From: [Pseudopropionibacterium] massiliense
GTDB taxonomy: Bacteria > Actinomycetota > Actinomycetes > Propionibacteriales > Propionibacteriaceae
Direction of reading: 5' to 3'
Assembly (NCBI RefSeq): GCF_900607225.1
Contig: NZ_LR027842.1
Location: forward strand, 926,550 to 990,549
Length of the DNA: 64,000 nucleotides
Position numbers and translations under genes: made by a program. Under the pieces are notes generated by a model. The model saw only the letters and a list, made by a program, of their open reading frames with translations, had not been told where the DNA came from and made no database searches. Within the stretch, counting starts at the first letter, position 1. Each line of letters starts with the position of its first letter. Shown piece by piece: positions 32,796-41,394 of this stretch.

Positions 32796-33863
32796 GTGAA
32801 GTTGTTCCGCACAGGTTTGGTTGGCCTTCTCGTCGCAGCCAGCGTCATCTTCGTCCCCACGGCATCCGCCGATCCGGACGCCGTCGCCGCCGCGAAGGAG
32901 AAATTGGATCGCATCCATGAGGAGTCCGCGAACCTGGACGCCCAGCTCATAGAGGCGATCACCCGCGCCGAGGAGTCGGAGAGCAAGCTCGAGACCCTCA
33001 AGCAGGACCTGTCCGCGCAGGAATCGAAGGTTTCCCAGCTGGGCACCAACCTCGGTGACCTGGCGATGATGCAGCTCAACGGTGGCGGCCTGGGTGGCGG
33101 CGTGGACATCGCCGGCCAGCTTCTCGTCAGCGATGACGACAGCACGTTCCTGTCAGGGCTGGCCACGATCCAGAACGAAACCGACCGAAGCGTGGCGGAT
33201 CTGCAGACCCTCCAGGTGGAGCAGGGCCGGTTGGACACGCTCCGTAGCCAGCAGGAGACCATCACCGAGTCGCTCGACGCGGATCGGGCGGCCAAGGAGA
33301 AGCTCGCCAAGGAGTACGAGGCCAAGGAGGCGGAGGCCCAGAAGGTCTACGACCGGTTGAGCGCCGAGGAGCAGGAGCGTCTGAAGAAGCTGGAGGAGGA
33401 GGCCGAGCGCGAGCGGGCGGCCCGCGAGAACGCCAGCCCCAGCCCCAGCTCTTCTCCTTCCACCGGTGCCGGCGACAAGTCCGATCCTCCCCCCGCGTCC
33501 TCGGGCGGCGGGTCCGGGCGCGCCCAGCAGGCCGTCAGCTATGCGATGGCCCAGCGCGGCAAGGGATACGTCATGGGCACGGCGGGTCCCTCGACCTTCG
33601 ACTGTTCCGGGCTCATGCTCGCCGCGTACAAGCAGGTCGGCATCTCCCTGCCCCGCACATCCCAGGCCCAGATCTCGGCGGGCAGTGCTGTTTCCAAGGG
33701 GGATCTGCAGCCCGGTGACCTCGTCTTCTACTACAGCGGCATCACCCACGTCGGCATGTACATCGGCGATGGCCAGATCGTGCACGCCGCCAATCCGCGC
33801 AGTGGCGTGGTGACCGCTTCAGTGAACTCCATGCCTTTCGCAGGAGCGCGACGCGTCGCCTGA
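32796..33863 (+). CDS. Secreted NlpC/P60 peptidoglycan endopeptidase (RipC-like)
   Basis: Cell-wall hydrolase that cuts stem peptides. The 355 residues have a signal peptide (cut near ASADP, about 25), a coiled-coil regulatory region (about 28-210) ending in a Ser/Pro linker, and an NlpC/P60 domain (about 240-355). The domain has Cys270 in FDCSGL and His318 in THVGMYIGD. The layout is that of mycobacterial RipC and of FtsEX-controlled hydrolases, where the coil masks the active site. GTG with GGAG before it is taken as start. plsC follows after 9 bases. Confidence 0.9.
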   Translation: MKLFRTGLVGLLVAASVIFVPTASADPDAVAAAKEKLDRIHEESANLDAQLIEAITRAEESESKLETLKQDLSAQESKVSQLGTNLGDLAMMQLNGGGLGGGVDIAGQLLVSDDDSTFLSGLATIQNETDRSVADLQTLQVEQGRLDTLRSQQETITESLDADRAAKEKLAKEYEAKEAEAQKVYDRLSAEEQERLKKLEEEAERERAARENASPSPSSSPSTGAGDKSDPPPASSGGGSGRAQQAVSYAMAQRGKGYVMGTAGPSTFDCSGLMLAAYKQVGISLPRTSQAQISAGSAVSKGDLQPGDLVFYYSGITHVGMYIGDGQIVHAANPRSGVVTASVNSMPFAGARRVA

Positions 33864-33872
33864 GACCGCCCC

Positions 33873-34622
33873 ATGTGGTACAGATTCTTCAAATTTTTCA
33901 TCTTTCGCCCGCTGGTCCGGTTCGGGTTCCGTGCTCGAATTCATGGCGCCGAGAACGTTCCCACGAGTGGGGGGGCGATCTTGGTGAGCAATCACATCGC
34001 GACGATGGATCCCGTGATCATCCCCGCCATGTTGCCCAGGAAGGTCACCTTCCCCGCGAAGGCAGAGCTGTTCGACGGGAGCAAGAACCTCGGCCGCGCC
34101 ATCGTGGCCTGGTTCCTGAAGGCCATCGGGATGGTTCCCATGGACCGCGGCGGTGGTCGGGCCTCGGCCGCCTCACTGAAAGCAATCTTCGATGTGCTCG
34201 ACGCGGGCAAGGTGATCGGCATCTTCCCCGAGGGAACCCGGTCACCGGACGGCAGGCTCTACAAGGGCAAGACCGGGATGGCGCGCATGGTGCTGGCATC
34301 CGGTGCCCCGGTGCTTCCGGTCGGCCTGATCGGTACCCAGACCGTCAGGGGCTTCCTCGGCATCCCATGGGTGCGGCGTCCCATCGTCGTGGTCGGTGAA
34401 CCACTGGACTTCTCCGACCTGAAGGGGCGTGAATCCGAGACCCGCACCCTGCGCTGGGTCACGGAGGAGGTGCTGGCCGCCATTCAACGCCTCACCGGGC
34501 AGGAATACGCCGACGTCTACGCCACGCGCGTCAAGTACGGCGATCTCAAGGACAAGGGTTCCGACGAGTTCCTTCGGCCCCGTCCCGGCGGCGGACCCAA
34601 GCCGGTGGCGAGCGAAGGGTGA
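33873..34622 (+). CDS. plsC: 1-acyl-sn-glycerol-3-phosphate acyltransferase
   Basis: Adds the second acyl chain to make phosphatidic acid at the membrane. The 249-residue protein has the catalytic NHIATMD (His41, Asp46) and the glycerophosphate-binding FPEGTRS (118-124). A short hydrophobic N-terminus (RFFKFFIFRPLVRFGF) anchors it to the membrane. It sits between the wall hydrolase and a membrane-stress two-component pair, overlapping the latter by GTGA, which groups envelope functions in one unit. Confidence 0.93.
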   Translation: MWYRFFKFFIFRPLVRFGFRARIHGAENVPTSGGAILVSNHIATMDPVIIPAMLPRKVTFPAKAELFDGSKNLGRAIVAWFLKAIGMVPMDRGGGRASAASLKAIFDVLDAGKVIGIFPEGTRSPDGRLYKGKTGMARMVLASGAPVLPVGLIGTQTVRGFLGIPWVRRPIVVVGEPLDFSDLKGRESETRTLRWVTEEVLAAIQRLTGQEYADVYATRVKYGDLKDKGSDEFLRPRPGGGPKPVASEG

Positions 34623-35812
34623 TTCCCGGAACCCCCCCGACATCGGCGCGCCTGGGGTGGGTCCAGGCCGCTTCCTCCTGGTTCCGCAAGGACTACGACG
34701 TGCTGGGGCGGGTCTTCGTCGTCACCGCCACCGTACGTGTGGTGCTGGCGATTCACACGGTGGTCGTCTCCCTCTGGCTCGTCTACCCGACGGCGAGGAG
34801 CCGGATCGGTCTGCTGATCTCCATGGCCGCCGTGCTGGGGTGGACGTTTTTCGTGACCTTCCTGCTGCGGCGCCCCACCGACCGAAACCTGTGGGTGCAC
34901 CTGGCCGACGGGGCCGTGACGTGTTCCCTGATCTTCGCCACCCCGCTGGTGACGAGCCAGCCGTATGGGCAGACCTCCCTTGCGGGGTACTGGATGGCGG
35001 GATGCTGCCTGTACGCGGCGGTGCTGCGGGGAACCGCCGCCGGGATCACCGCCACCCTGGCCACGGCGATGTCCCTGCTGATGATTCCGCCGCGGGTCAC
35101 GGTCTCGCGGATAGACGTGGTGCTCGCCATCCTGCTGATGAGCATCTGCGTCGGGGTACTCATCACACAGTTCAAACACACCATCACGGAACAGGAGCGT
35201 GCTCGGATCCGTTCCGTGGCGCTGGGGGAGCGGGAACGCCTGGCGCGGATCGTGCACGACGGGGCCCTGCAGGTGCTGGCCCTCGTCGAACGCGAAGGGC
35301 CCGAGCTGGGGCCGCGTGGGCTCCGACTGGCGGAACTGGCACACGAATCCGAGACCCAGCTGCGCAACCTCATCCGTGACAAGGAGATCCTCAACGAGAA
35401 CGCCACTCGGCAGGTGGATCTGGCCGCTGCCCTCGACCGGTTCCAGAGCACCAAGGTGGTCGTCTCCACCATGGCCGGGCAAGTACTTGTTCCCAGGCTC
35501 ATCGCGGAGGAGGTGGAGGCCGCACTCGTCGAGGCGTTGAAGAACGTTGACAAACATGCGGGACCGAGCGCGAAGGCCTGGGTGCTGCTGGATCAGGAGG
35601 ATGATGCCGAAGTAATTCTGTGGGTGCGCGACAATGGAGTCGGAATGGATCTTTCCGAGGTGGCATCCGCCGGCGAACGGGGGAGACTCGGGATCAGGGA
35701 TTCGATCGTGGGCAGGATGGCGGCGCTCGGCGGAACCGCCGTGGTCAAGTCCACGCCGGGAGAAGGCACCGAATGGGAACTGAGATTTCCGGTGAAGGTG
35801 GGAGAGGTGTGA
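34619..35812 (+). CDS. macS: MacS-type sensor histidine kinase
   Basis: A 397-residue sensor with about five N-terminal membrane helices (33-190) and little extracellular sequence, then a HisKA_3-type dimerisation helix with His213 in ARIVHDGALQ, and an ATPase domain (EEVEAALVEALKNVDKHAG, DNGVGMD). It pairs with the LuxR-type regulator that overlaps it by GTGA. The family and position (plsC, macS, macR, aroG) fit MacRS, a membrane-stress system known from Streptomyces; the signal is unknown. Confidence 0.85.
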   Translation: MIPGTPPTSARLGWVQAASSWFRKDYDVLGRVFVVTATVRVVLAIHTVVVSLWLVYPTARSRIGLLISMAAVLGWTFFVTFLLRRPTDRNLWVHLADGAVTCSLIFATPLVTSQPYGQTSLAGYWMAGCCLYAAVLRGTAAGITATLATAMSLLMIPPRVTVSRIDVVLAILLMSICVGVLITQFKHTITEQERARIRSVALGERERLARIVHDGALQVLALVEREGPELGPRGLRLAELAHESETQLRNLIRDKEILNENATRQVDLAAALDRFQSTKVVVSTMAGQVLVPRLIAEEVEAALVEALKNVDKHAGPSAKAWVLLDQEDDAEVILWVRDNGVGMDLSEVASAGERGRLGIRDSIVGRMAALGGTAVVKSTPGEGTEWELRFPVKVGEV

Positions 35813-36477
35813 ATGACATCAGTCGGAACCGCGTGATGTTGGTCGATGACCACCCCATGTGGATCGAGGCGTTGGGTGAGGACCTCGCGGAGGAGGGCTT
35901 CGAGATCGTCGCGGTTGCCAAGAACGGGACGGAGTGCCTGCAGCGGGCGCGCGCCACTCGCCCTGACGTGGTGGTGATGGATCTGCAGATTCCTGCTCCG
36001 GACGGGGCCACCTGCACCGAATTGTTGGTGCAGGAATTCCCGGACATCCAGGTGCTGGTGATGTCGGCCAGCGGGGAACGCGAGGATGTGCTGCGCGCCA
36101 TGAAGTCCGGTGCCCGGGGGTATCTGGTGAAATCGGCCTCCAAGGCCGAGCTGATCGAGGGGGTGCGTCGCACCGCGGCGGGGGATGCCGTGTTCACCCC
36201 CGGCCTGGCCGGACTGGTGCTGGGAGAGTTCCGTCGCATGGTCAATGTCGCCCACAGCCACGACGATGACGGCCCGGTGTTGACCACCCGTGAGGTGGAG
36301 GTGTTGCGTCAGGTGGCGAAGGGCCTGGCATACCGGGAGATCGCGGAGGCATTGTTCGTCTCCCATCGCACGGTCCAGAACCATGTGCAGAACGTGCTGC
36401 GCAAACTTCAGCTCCACAACCGTGTGGAGCTGACCCTTTACGCCATCGACCAGGGATTGCACGATCCGAACGAGTGA
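35809..36477 (+). CDS. macR: MacR-type NarL/LuxR response regulator
   Basis: A 222-residue regulator with a receiver domain (MLVDDHPMW, phosphorylated Asp58 in VVMDLQIP, Lys in YLVKSAS) and a C-terminal LuxR-type helix-turn-helix (LTTREVEVLRQVAKGLAYRE, SHRTVQNHVQNVLRKL). GTG at 35809 overlaps the kinase stop and is preferred to the upstream in-frame start, which lies inside macS. Targets are probably membrane and wall genes; the upstream wall hydrolase and plsC are candidates. Confidence 0.88.
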   Translation: MNDISRNRVMLVDDHPMWIEALGEDLAEEGFEIVAVAKNGTECLQRARATRPDVVVMDLQIPAPDGATCTELLVQEFPDIQVLVMSASGEREDVLRAMKSGARGYLVKSASKAELIEGVRRTAAGDAVFTPGLAGLVLGEFRRMVNVAHSHDDDGPVLTTREVEVLRQVAKGLAYREIAEALFVSHRTVQNHVQNVLRKLQLHNRVELTLYAIDQGLHDPNE

Positions 36478-36492
36478 CGTGGAGAGGTGGAG

Positions 36493-36498
36493 TAGTCT
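36493..36498 (+). promoter_or_regulatory. -10 hexamer of aroG
   Basis: TAGTCT, 7 bases before the ATG at 36506. Confidence 0.5.
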
Positions 36499-36505
36499 TC
36501 CCGCC

Positions 36506-37891
36506 ATGTCGTCGATCATGTCCCGGGCCGAGTTGAGATCCCTGCCGATGCTCCAGCAGCCCAACTATCCGGACGAGGTCGCACTGGACCGCGTGATCGA
36601 CGCCGTGGAGAAGCTGCCGCCGTTGGTGTTCGCAGGGGAGTGCGACGATCTTCGCGCCAAGCTCGCGGAGGTTGCGGAAGGCCGTGCGTTCCTGTTGCAG
36701 GGCGGGGACTGCGCCGAGTCCTTCGACGCGGTCACGGCGCAGCACATCAAGGACAAACTGTTGGTGCAGCTGTCGATGGCCGTCGTGATGACCTACGCCG
36801 CCCAGGTTCCGGTGGTGAAGGTCGGGAGGATCGCCGGGCAGTACGCCAAGCCTCGCAGCAAGCCGACCGAAACCAGGGACGAGATCACCCTGCCCAGCTA
36901 CCGGGGCGACGCCATCAATGGTTTCGATTTCACCGCGCAGGACCGGGTCCACGATCCCGAACGTCTGATTCGTGTCTACAACGCGTCCGCGGCCACCCTC
37001 AACCTGGTGCGCGCGTTCGTGAAGGGGGGATTCGCGGATCTGCGCGGGGTACACACCTGGAACCGTGATTTCGTCGGCAACCCCGAGGTGGAAGCGGCAT
37101 ACGAGGAGTTAGCGGCCGAGATCGACCAGGCACTGACCTTCATGGTCGCCTGCGGGGTGGAGGACCGAGCGCTGTCCACCATCGACTTCTACGCCTCGCA
37201 CGAGGCGTTGCTGCTGGAGTACGAACGGGCCATGACCCGCGTCGACTCCCGCTCGCAGCAGCTCTACGGCTGTTCCGGACACATGCTGTGGATCGGGGAA
37301 CGTACCCGGCAGCTCGACGGCGCCCACGTGGAGCTGCTGAGACGGGTCCGGAACCCGCTGGGGATCAAGCTGGGCCCCACCACCACACCCCGGCAGGCCA
37401 TCGAGTTGGCCGATCGTCTTGATCCCGACCGGGAACCGGGACGCATCACCTTCATCACGCGGATGGGAGCGGACAAGGTGCGCGAGATACTCCCGCGGGT
37501 GATCGCAGGGGTGGAGGAGACCGGACGCAAGGTCGCTTGGGTGTGCGATCCGATGCACGGCAACACCTTCGAGGCGGCCAATGGTTACAAGACCCGTTCC
37601 TTTGACGATGTGGTGGAGGAGGTCCGTGGCTTCTTCGACGTCCACGACTCCCTCGGTACGTGGCCGGGGGGACTCCACGTCGAACTGACCGGCGACGACG
37701 TCACCGAGTGCGTCGGTGGCGCCCTGAAACTGGAGGAGTCGGATCTGGCCAACCGTTACGAGACGGTGTGCGATCCCAGGCTGAACCGCAACCAGAGCCT
37801 GGAGCTGGCCTTCACCGTCGCCACCAGGCTCCGTGAAGGGCGTCGGCATCGAGCCAGCCCGTTGCAGAACTTCCGGGCCCGGGAACTGTGA
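36506..37891 (+). CDS. aroG: 3-deoxy-7-phosphoheptulonate synthase, class II
   Basis: First step of the shikimate pathway: phosphoenolpyruvate plus erythrose-4-phosphate. The 461-residue protein is the plant-like class II type, with QGGDCAESF (metal Cys), KPRSKPTE, HTWNRDF, SHEALLLEYE, and metal ligands in DPMHGNT. Actinobacterial class II enzymes are feedback-regulated by aromatic amino acids. The ATG at 36506 is chosen by the -10 spacing; one at 36518 is possible. It ends 19 bases from a convergent unknown gene. Confidence 0.95.
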   Translation: MSSIMSRAELRSLPMLQQPNYPDEVALDRVIDAVEKLPPLVFAGECDDLRAKLAEVAEGRAFLLQGGDCAESFDAVTAQHIKDKLLVQLSMAVVMTYAAQVPVVKVGRIAGQYAKPRSKPTETRDEITLPSYRGDAINGFDFTAQDRVHDPERLIRVYNASAATLNLVRAFVKGGFADLRGVHTWNRDFVGNPEVEAAYEELAAEIDQALTFMVACGVEDRALSTIDFYASHEALLLEYERAMTRVDSRSQQLYGCSGHMLWIGERTRQLDGAHVELLRRVRNPLGIKLGPTTTPRQAIELADRLDPDREPGRITFITRMGADKVREILPRVIAGVEETGRKVAWVCDPMHGNTFEAANGYKTRSFDDVVEEVRGFFDVHDSLGTWPGGLHVELTGDDVTECVGGALKLEESDLANRYETVCDPRLNRNQSLELAFTVATRLREGRRHRASPLQNFRAREL

Positions 37892-37910
37892 CGGCTCCGC
37901 GCGGCCTCCC

Positions 37911-39107
37911 TCATCCTCCCACCGGTGGGGCGTCGACCTCCGGAACCGGTCTGGGCCATACGCCGAGCTCGCGCCAGACGAAATCCGGTATCCGGGCGAA
38001 GAAACCGTGGAGCAGGAACAACATCATCTCCACCCGCTCCAGCGGCCACTCGCGGTCACGGGCGGTGATCACCCCGTTCTGGTCGATACTGAAAGACGCC
38101 TCCGGGAAGCCCAGGAAGAACTCGAGCTGCCTCGGGTTGAACACGTCGGAGGCGAACCGGGGGCTCCGGCAGTACACCGTGAAGCGTTCGTTGAATTCGA
38201 TGGACTCGAACCTCTGAACGTCACCGCTCCCGGCCATGTTCACCGAGATGGGGATGAAGCTGAAATCGACCCAGAAACCGCAGAAGTGCTCGATGTGGTT
38301 CTGAACGTTGACGGTTTTCCCGTTGTACACCGCGGTCTGCCACTGGTGGGTGACCCGGATGAAGGAGATGGGGCCCCTGAGGCAGCGCACGATGTTGAAC
38401 ACCTGGCCGCCCCGGGTGCTCAGGGGAAGCATGTCCAACAGCGAGTCATCGCGGTCCACGAACTCCCAGTCGGGGTGATTCGCGAAGGAGACGTAGGGCA
38501 GCGGCGGTTCCCACTCGTGATTGATGGCGGGGGAGCCGGTGATGGCCGCGTGAGCCGTGGTCAGCCATTCCACGGCCAGCTGGAGCGTTTCCACGTCCCG
38601 GTTGACGTCGAGGAGCACGAGCTGGTCGTGATCGATGGTCAGACGGTTGTATCCGAGGGACGGAATCAGCGGAGCGAGGACGCCGGCCACGGCGCGCCCG
38701 TGGGCTTCGTCCTGGAAAACCGCTTTGACGGGACCCCAGACGTCCATGATCAGGCCTTGAACCCCGGGGATCGGGGCTGATTCGTGGAAGAGATGGAAGG
38801 GCGGCATCGAGTGCGGCAGCTGCATGCAGACGACCTGCTGCTCCCAGTCCCAGAAATCGCTGCGGTACCGGAAGGCCTGGAAGGGGATTCCGGACCGGGA
38901 TCTTCCCATTACCTGCTGCTTCACCTTCCGGTTCATCCCGATGCCGAACGGCGGCAGGTTCAACCCTGTCGTGATGCGCAGGTCGGGTTTGTCGTTCCAG
39001 AACCAGCCGCGCTGCTCGATGGAGGAGCGGCGAACGTACTGGGCGATCAGGAAGACGGATGCGATGATGGCGCCGATGACCAGACAGAGAAGAAAGAACA
39101 ACGCCAC
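37911..39107 (-). CDS. Membrane-anchored unknown protein, tandem paralogue 1
   Basis: A 398-residue protein with one N-terminal membrane helix (about 2-23) and a large soluble domain. It shares with the upstream neighbour the blocks KPDLRITTGLNLPPFGIGMN, LTIDHDQLVL, NHPDWEFVDRDDSLL, SPRFASDVFNPRQLEF and PDFVWRELGVWPRPVPE. The ERF/PRFASDV pattern occurs in a wider actinobacterial family of unknown function; no enzyme motif is seen. The start is uncertain: GTG 39107 or TTG 39101, the latter better spaced from GAAGGGG. Confidence 0.75.
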   Translation of the reverse strand: MALFFLLCLVIGAIIASVFLIAQYVRRSSIEQRGWFWNDKPDLRITTGLNLPPFGIGMNRKVKQQVMGRSRSGIPFQAFRYRSDFWDWEQQVVCMQLPHSMPPFHLFHESAPIPGVQGLIMDVWGPVKAVFQDEAHGRAVAGVLAPLIPSLGYNRLTIDHDQLVLLDVNRDVETLQLAVEWLTTAHAAITGSPAINHEWEPPLPYVSFANHPDWEFVDRDDSLLDMLPLSTRGGQVFNIVRCLRGPISFIRVTHQWQTAVYNGKTVNVQNHIEHFCGFWVDFSFIPISVNMAGSGDVQRFESIEFNERFTVYCRSPRFASDVFNPRQLEFFLGFPEASFSIDQNGVITARDREWPLERVEMMLFLLHGFFARIPDFVWRELGVWPRPVPEVDAPPVGG

Positions 39108-39223
39108 CCCTTCAGTGTGGCAGGATGCGGTGTCAGCAGTCCGGTGGAACCGTCCCCGCCGCCCACCGGGAATCATTGTTCACCATGCCGTCGTTGGGAG
39201 GAGTGGTCTCTCCACAGGAACCC

Positions 39224-40402
39224 TCAGCGGTTCTGTTTCGGAACCGGCCGGGGCCAGGCTCCCAGCTCCTTCCACACGAAATCCGGGACCTGCCCGAAGA
39301 ACTCCTGGAAGAAGTTGAGCGTCATTTCGATCTGTTCTGGTAGCCATTCGCTCTCGGCGACCTGAATGGTGCCTCCCTGGGTGATCGCGAAACCCTCCGG
39401 GGAGGCTCTCAGAAGGTGCTCGAGTTGACGCTGGTGGAACACGTCCGAGGCGAACCGTGGATTCGGGCAGCGCACCTTGAAACGCTCGTTGAACTCGGTG
39501 GACTCGAATTTCTGGGGCTTGCCGCGGCCCATGTTCACCGATACGGGGATGAACTTGAAGTTGATTCCGAAGCTGCAGAAATGTTCGGTGTGCTCCTTGG
39601 TGCTGTTCCACTCGTTCCTCGCGCCTCGCGTCTTCCAGTTGTGCGTGGCCCGGATGAAGGAGATGTTATTCCCGACGGATTGCACAATGTTGACCACTTC
39701 ATGGTCGTAACCGCTCGGCTCGAGAGGTAGGCGACTCAGCAGGGAGTCGTCGCGGTCCACGTACTCCCAGTCGGGGTGGTTCGTGAAGGAAACGTACAGG
39801 GGAGAGCCCTCCCCCACGTGCTCCGTCGCGGGGGAGGAGACGATCGCCTTTCGGATCCGGGCCAGGAGCTCCACCGCCGCTTCCAGCGACTTCAGATCGT
39901 TCCTGACGTTGAACATCACCAGCTGATCGTGGTCAATCGTGAGCTGTCGGGGGCCGAGCTCGGGGAGGAAGGGCGCGAGGGCCGCGGACACCACCCGACC
40001 GTAGTTCTCCTCCGGGAAGATCATCGTGTGCGTGTCGACGGACAGTGACAGGCCCCCGACCGCAGGTATCGGAGTCTTCGCGGTGAACAGGTAGAAGGGC
40101 GGCATCGGGTGGGGAAGGGACATACACATGACGTGCCGTCGGTCGCTCCAGGACTCGCTGCTGTACCGGAATGCCTGAAAGGGTGTTCCTTCGTGGGACC
40201 TGCCCACCACTTGGTCCTTGACACCTCTGTTCAGCCCGAGGCCAAAAGGTGGATGGTTCAAACCGATCGTGATCCGCAGGTCGGGATGCTTCGCCCATTC
40301 CCAGCCGAGACGTTTCAAGGTGAGGTGACGCAGAACCCAGCGTGTCATGACGAAACCCGGGACACCCACGACCAACACCAGAAACAGAATCTGCAATTCC
40401 AT
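39224..40402 (-). CDS. Membrane-anchored unknown protein, tandem paralogue 2
   Basis: A 392-residue protein with one N-terminal membrane helix (QILFLVLVVGVPGFVMT) and the same domain as its downstream neighbour: HPDLRITIGLNHPPFGLGLN, LTIDHDQLVM, NHPDWEYVDRDDSLL, NPRFASDVFHQRQLEH and PDFVWKELGAWPRPVP. The two genes run the same way, about 115 bases apart, and clearly arose by duplication followed by substantial divergence. Function is unknown; conserved Trp/Asp/His clusters suggest a binding surface. Confidence 0.75.
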   Translation of the reverse strand: MELQILFLVLVVGVPGFVMTRWVLRHLTLKRLGWEWAKHPDLRITIGLNHPPFGLGLNRGVKDQVVGRSHEGTPFQAFRYSSESWSDRRHVMCMSLPHPMPPFYLFTAKTPIPAVGGLSLSVDTHTMIFPEENYGRVVSAALAPFLPELGPRQLTIDHDQLVMFNVRNDLKSLEAAVELLARIRKAIVSSPATEHVGEGSPLYVSFTNHPDWEYVDRDDSLLSRLPLEPSGYDHEVVNIVQSVGNNISFIRATHNWKTRGARNEWNSTKEHTEHFCSFGINFKFIPVSVNMGRGKPQKFESTEFNERFKVRCPNPRFASDVFHQRQLEHLLRASPEGFAITQGGTIQVAESEWLPEQIEMTLNFFQEFFGQVPDFVWKELGAWPRPVPKQNR

Positions 40403-40429
40403 GGATGAGAGTCTGGCAGTAGAAGCGGT

Positions 40430-41359
40430 TCAGGTTCCACGACGGGCGCGTCGCGAGCGCAGTTCTTCCACGAGCGTATCCAGGAATGATGCGCTGCGCC
40501 TGGGCCATGCGGTGAGGAGGAGCGCCGCCACCACGAGGCCACCACCCACGAGTACCTGCCAGGTGAGTTCCTCCATGCCGGCCCAGATCGCGAACACCGC
40601 GGCCCACATCGGCTCCGAGCACATGATCACCGCTGACGTGGTGGCGGGCACGTAGCTCTGCGCCCAGCTCTGCAGGAACAGCGTGACGGCTCCGCAGAAG
40701 ATACCCAGGTAGAGCACCGGCCACCACAGATCCCAGGTGGCGGGCAGCTGGTAGTCGGCGAAGGGCAGGAAGCAGAGCATCCCCACCGCCCCGGTCAGGG
40801 CCTGCATCAGGGTGAGTGACTGCACCGTCTCGGGTTCCACCCAGCGTCCCAGGAAGATGATGTGGAGGGCGAAGAGCACCGCCCCCAGCAGCGTGATGGC
40901 CGTGCCGAACCCGAACCCGGTATTCCCGCCGCCGCCGTTCCCGAGAGCCAGGATGCCGATCCCGACCAGCGTCAGCGACACCGCGACCCAGGTGCGTCCC
41001 GGGGTGGGTTGTTTCATGATGAAAGGGGTGAGGATCGCGGTGAAGACCACGTAACTCGCCGTGACGAACCCGGAGAGCGACGGCGGGGTGTTCTCCAGTC
41101 CCACCATTTGAAGCACCAGACCTGTGTTGAAGATCAGGCCCAGGATGATTCCCCGCACACAGGTTTCGCGTTTCATCCTGAGATGGGGCAGGAAGACGGG
41201 CAGCAGGCACAGGGCGGTCAGGGTGAGTCGGGAGATCAGAAGGTGGGCGGGTGTCATGGAGGATTCGTAGGCGCCCTTGGCAACCACGACCGTCGACCCC
41301 CAGGCGGCTGCCGCCACCAACAGAGCTGCTGAGGGCAGGAAGCGACGGCTCGAAGTCAC
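40430..41359 (-). CDS. EamA-family drug/metabolite transporter
   Basis: A 309-residue inner-membrane exporter with ten hydrophobic segments in two EamA repeats (first near WGSTVVVAKGAY, second with SEPMWAAVFAIW). Substrates in this family range from amino acids to purines and cannot be told from sequence. The basic C-terminus (RRSAS to RRARRGT) is cytosolic. GTG at 41359 has TAGGCT 6 bases before it. It lies downstream of the kinase gene on the same strand. Confidence 0.85.
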   Translation of the reverse strand: MTSSRRFLPSAALLVAAAAWGSTVVVAKGAYESSMTPAHLLISRLTLTALCLLPVFLPHLRMKRETCVRGIILGLIFNTGLVLQMVGLENTPPSLSGFVTASYVVFTAILTPFIMKQPTPGRTWVAVSLTLVGIGILALGNGGGGNTGFGFGTAITLLGAVLFALHIIFLGRWVEPETVQSLTLMQALTGAVGMLCFLPFADYQLPATWDLWWPVLYLGIFCGAVTLFLQSWAQSYVPATTSAVIMCSEPMWAAVFAIWAGMEELTWQVLVGGGLVVAALLLTAWPRRSASFLDTLVEELRSRRARRGT

Positions 41360-41365
41360 GTGGAC

Positions 41366-41371
41366 AGCCTA
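41366..41371 (-). promoter_or_regulatory. -10 hexamer of the EamA gene
   Basis: TAGGCT on the minus strand, 6 bases before the GTG at 41359. Confidence 0.5.
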
Positions 41372-41394
41372 TTGGGACGTGAGGCGTCCGGCAA

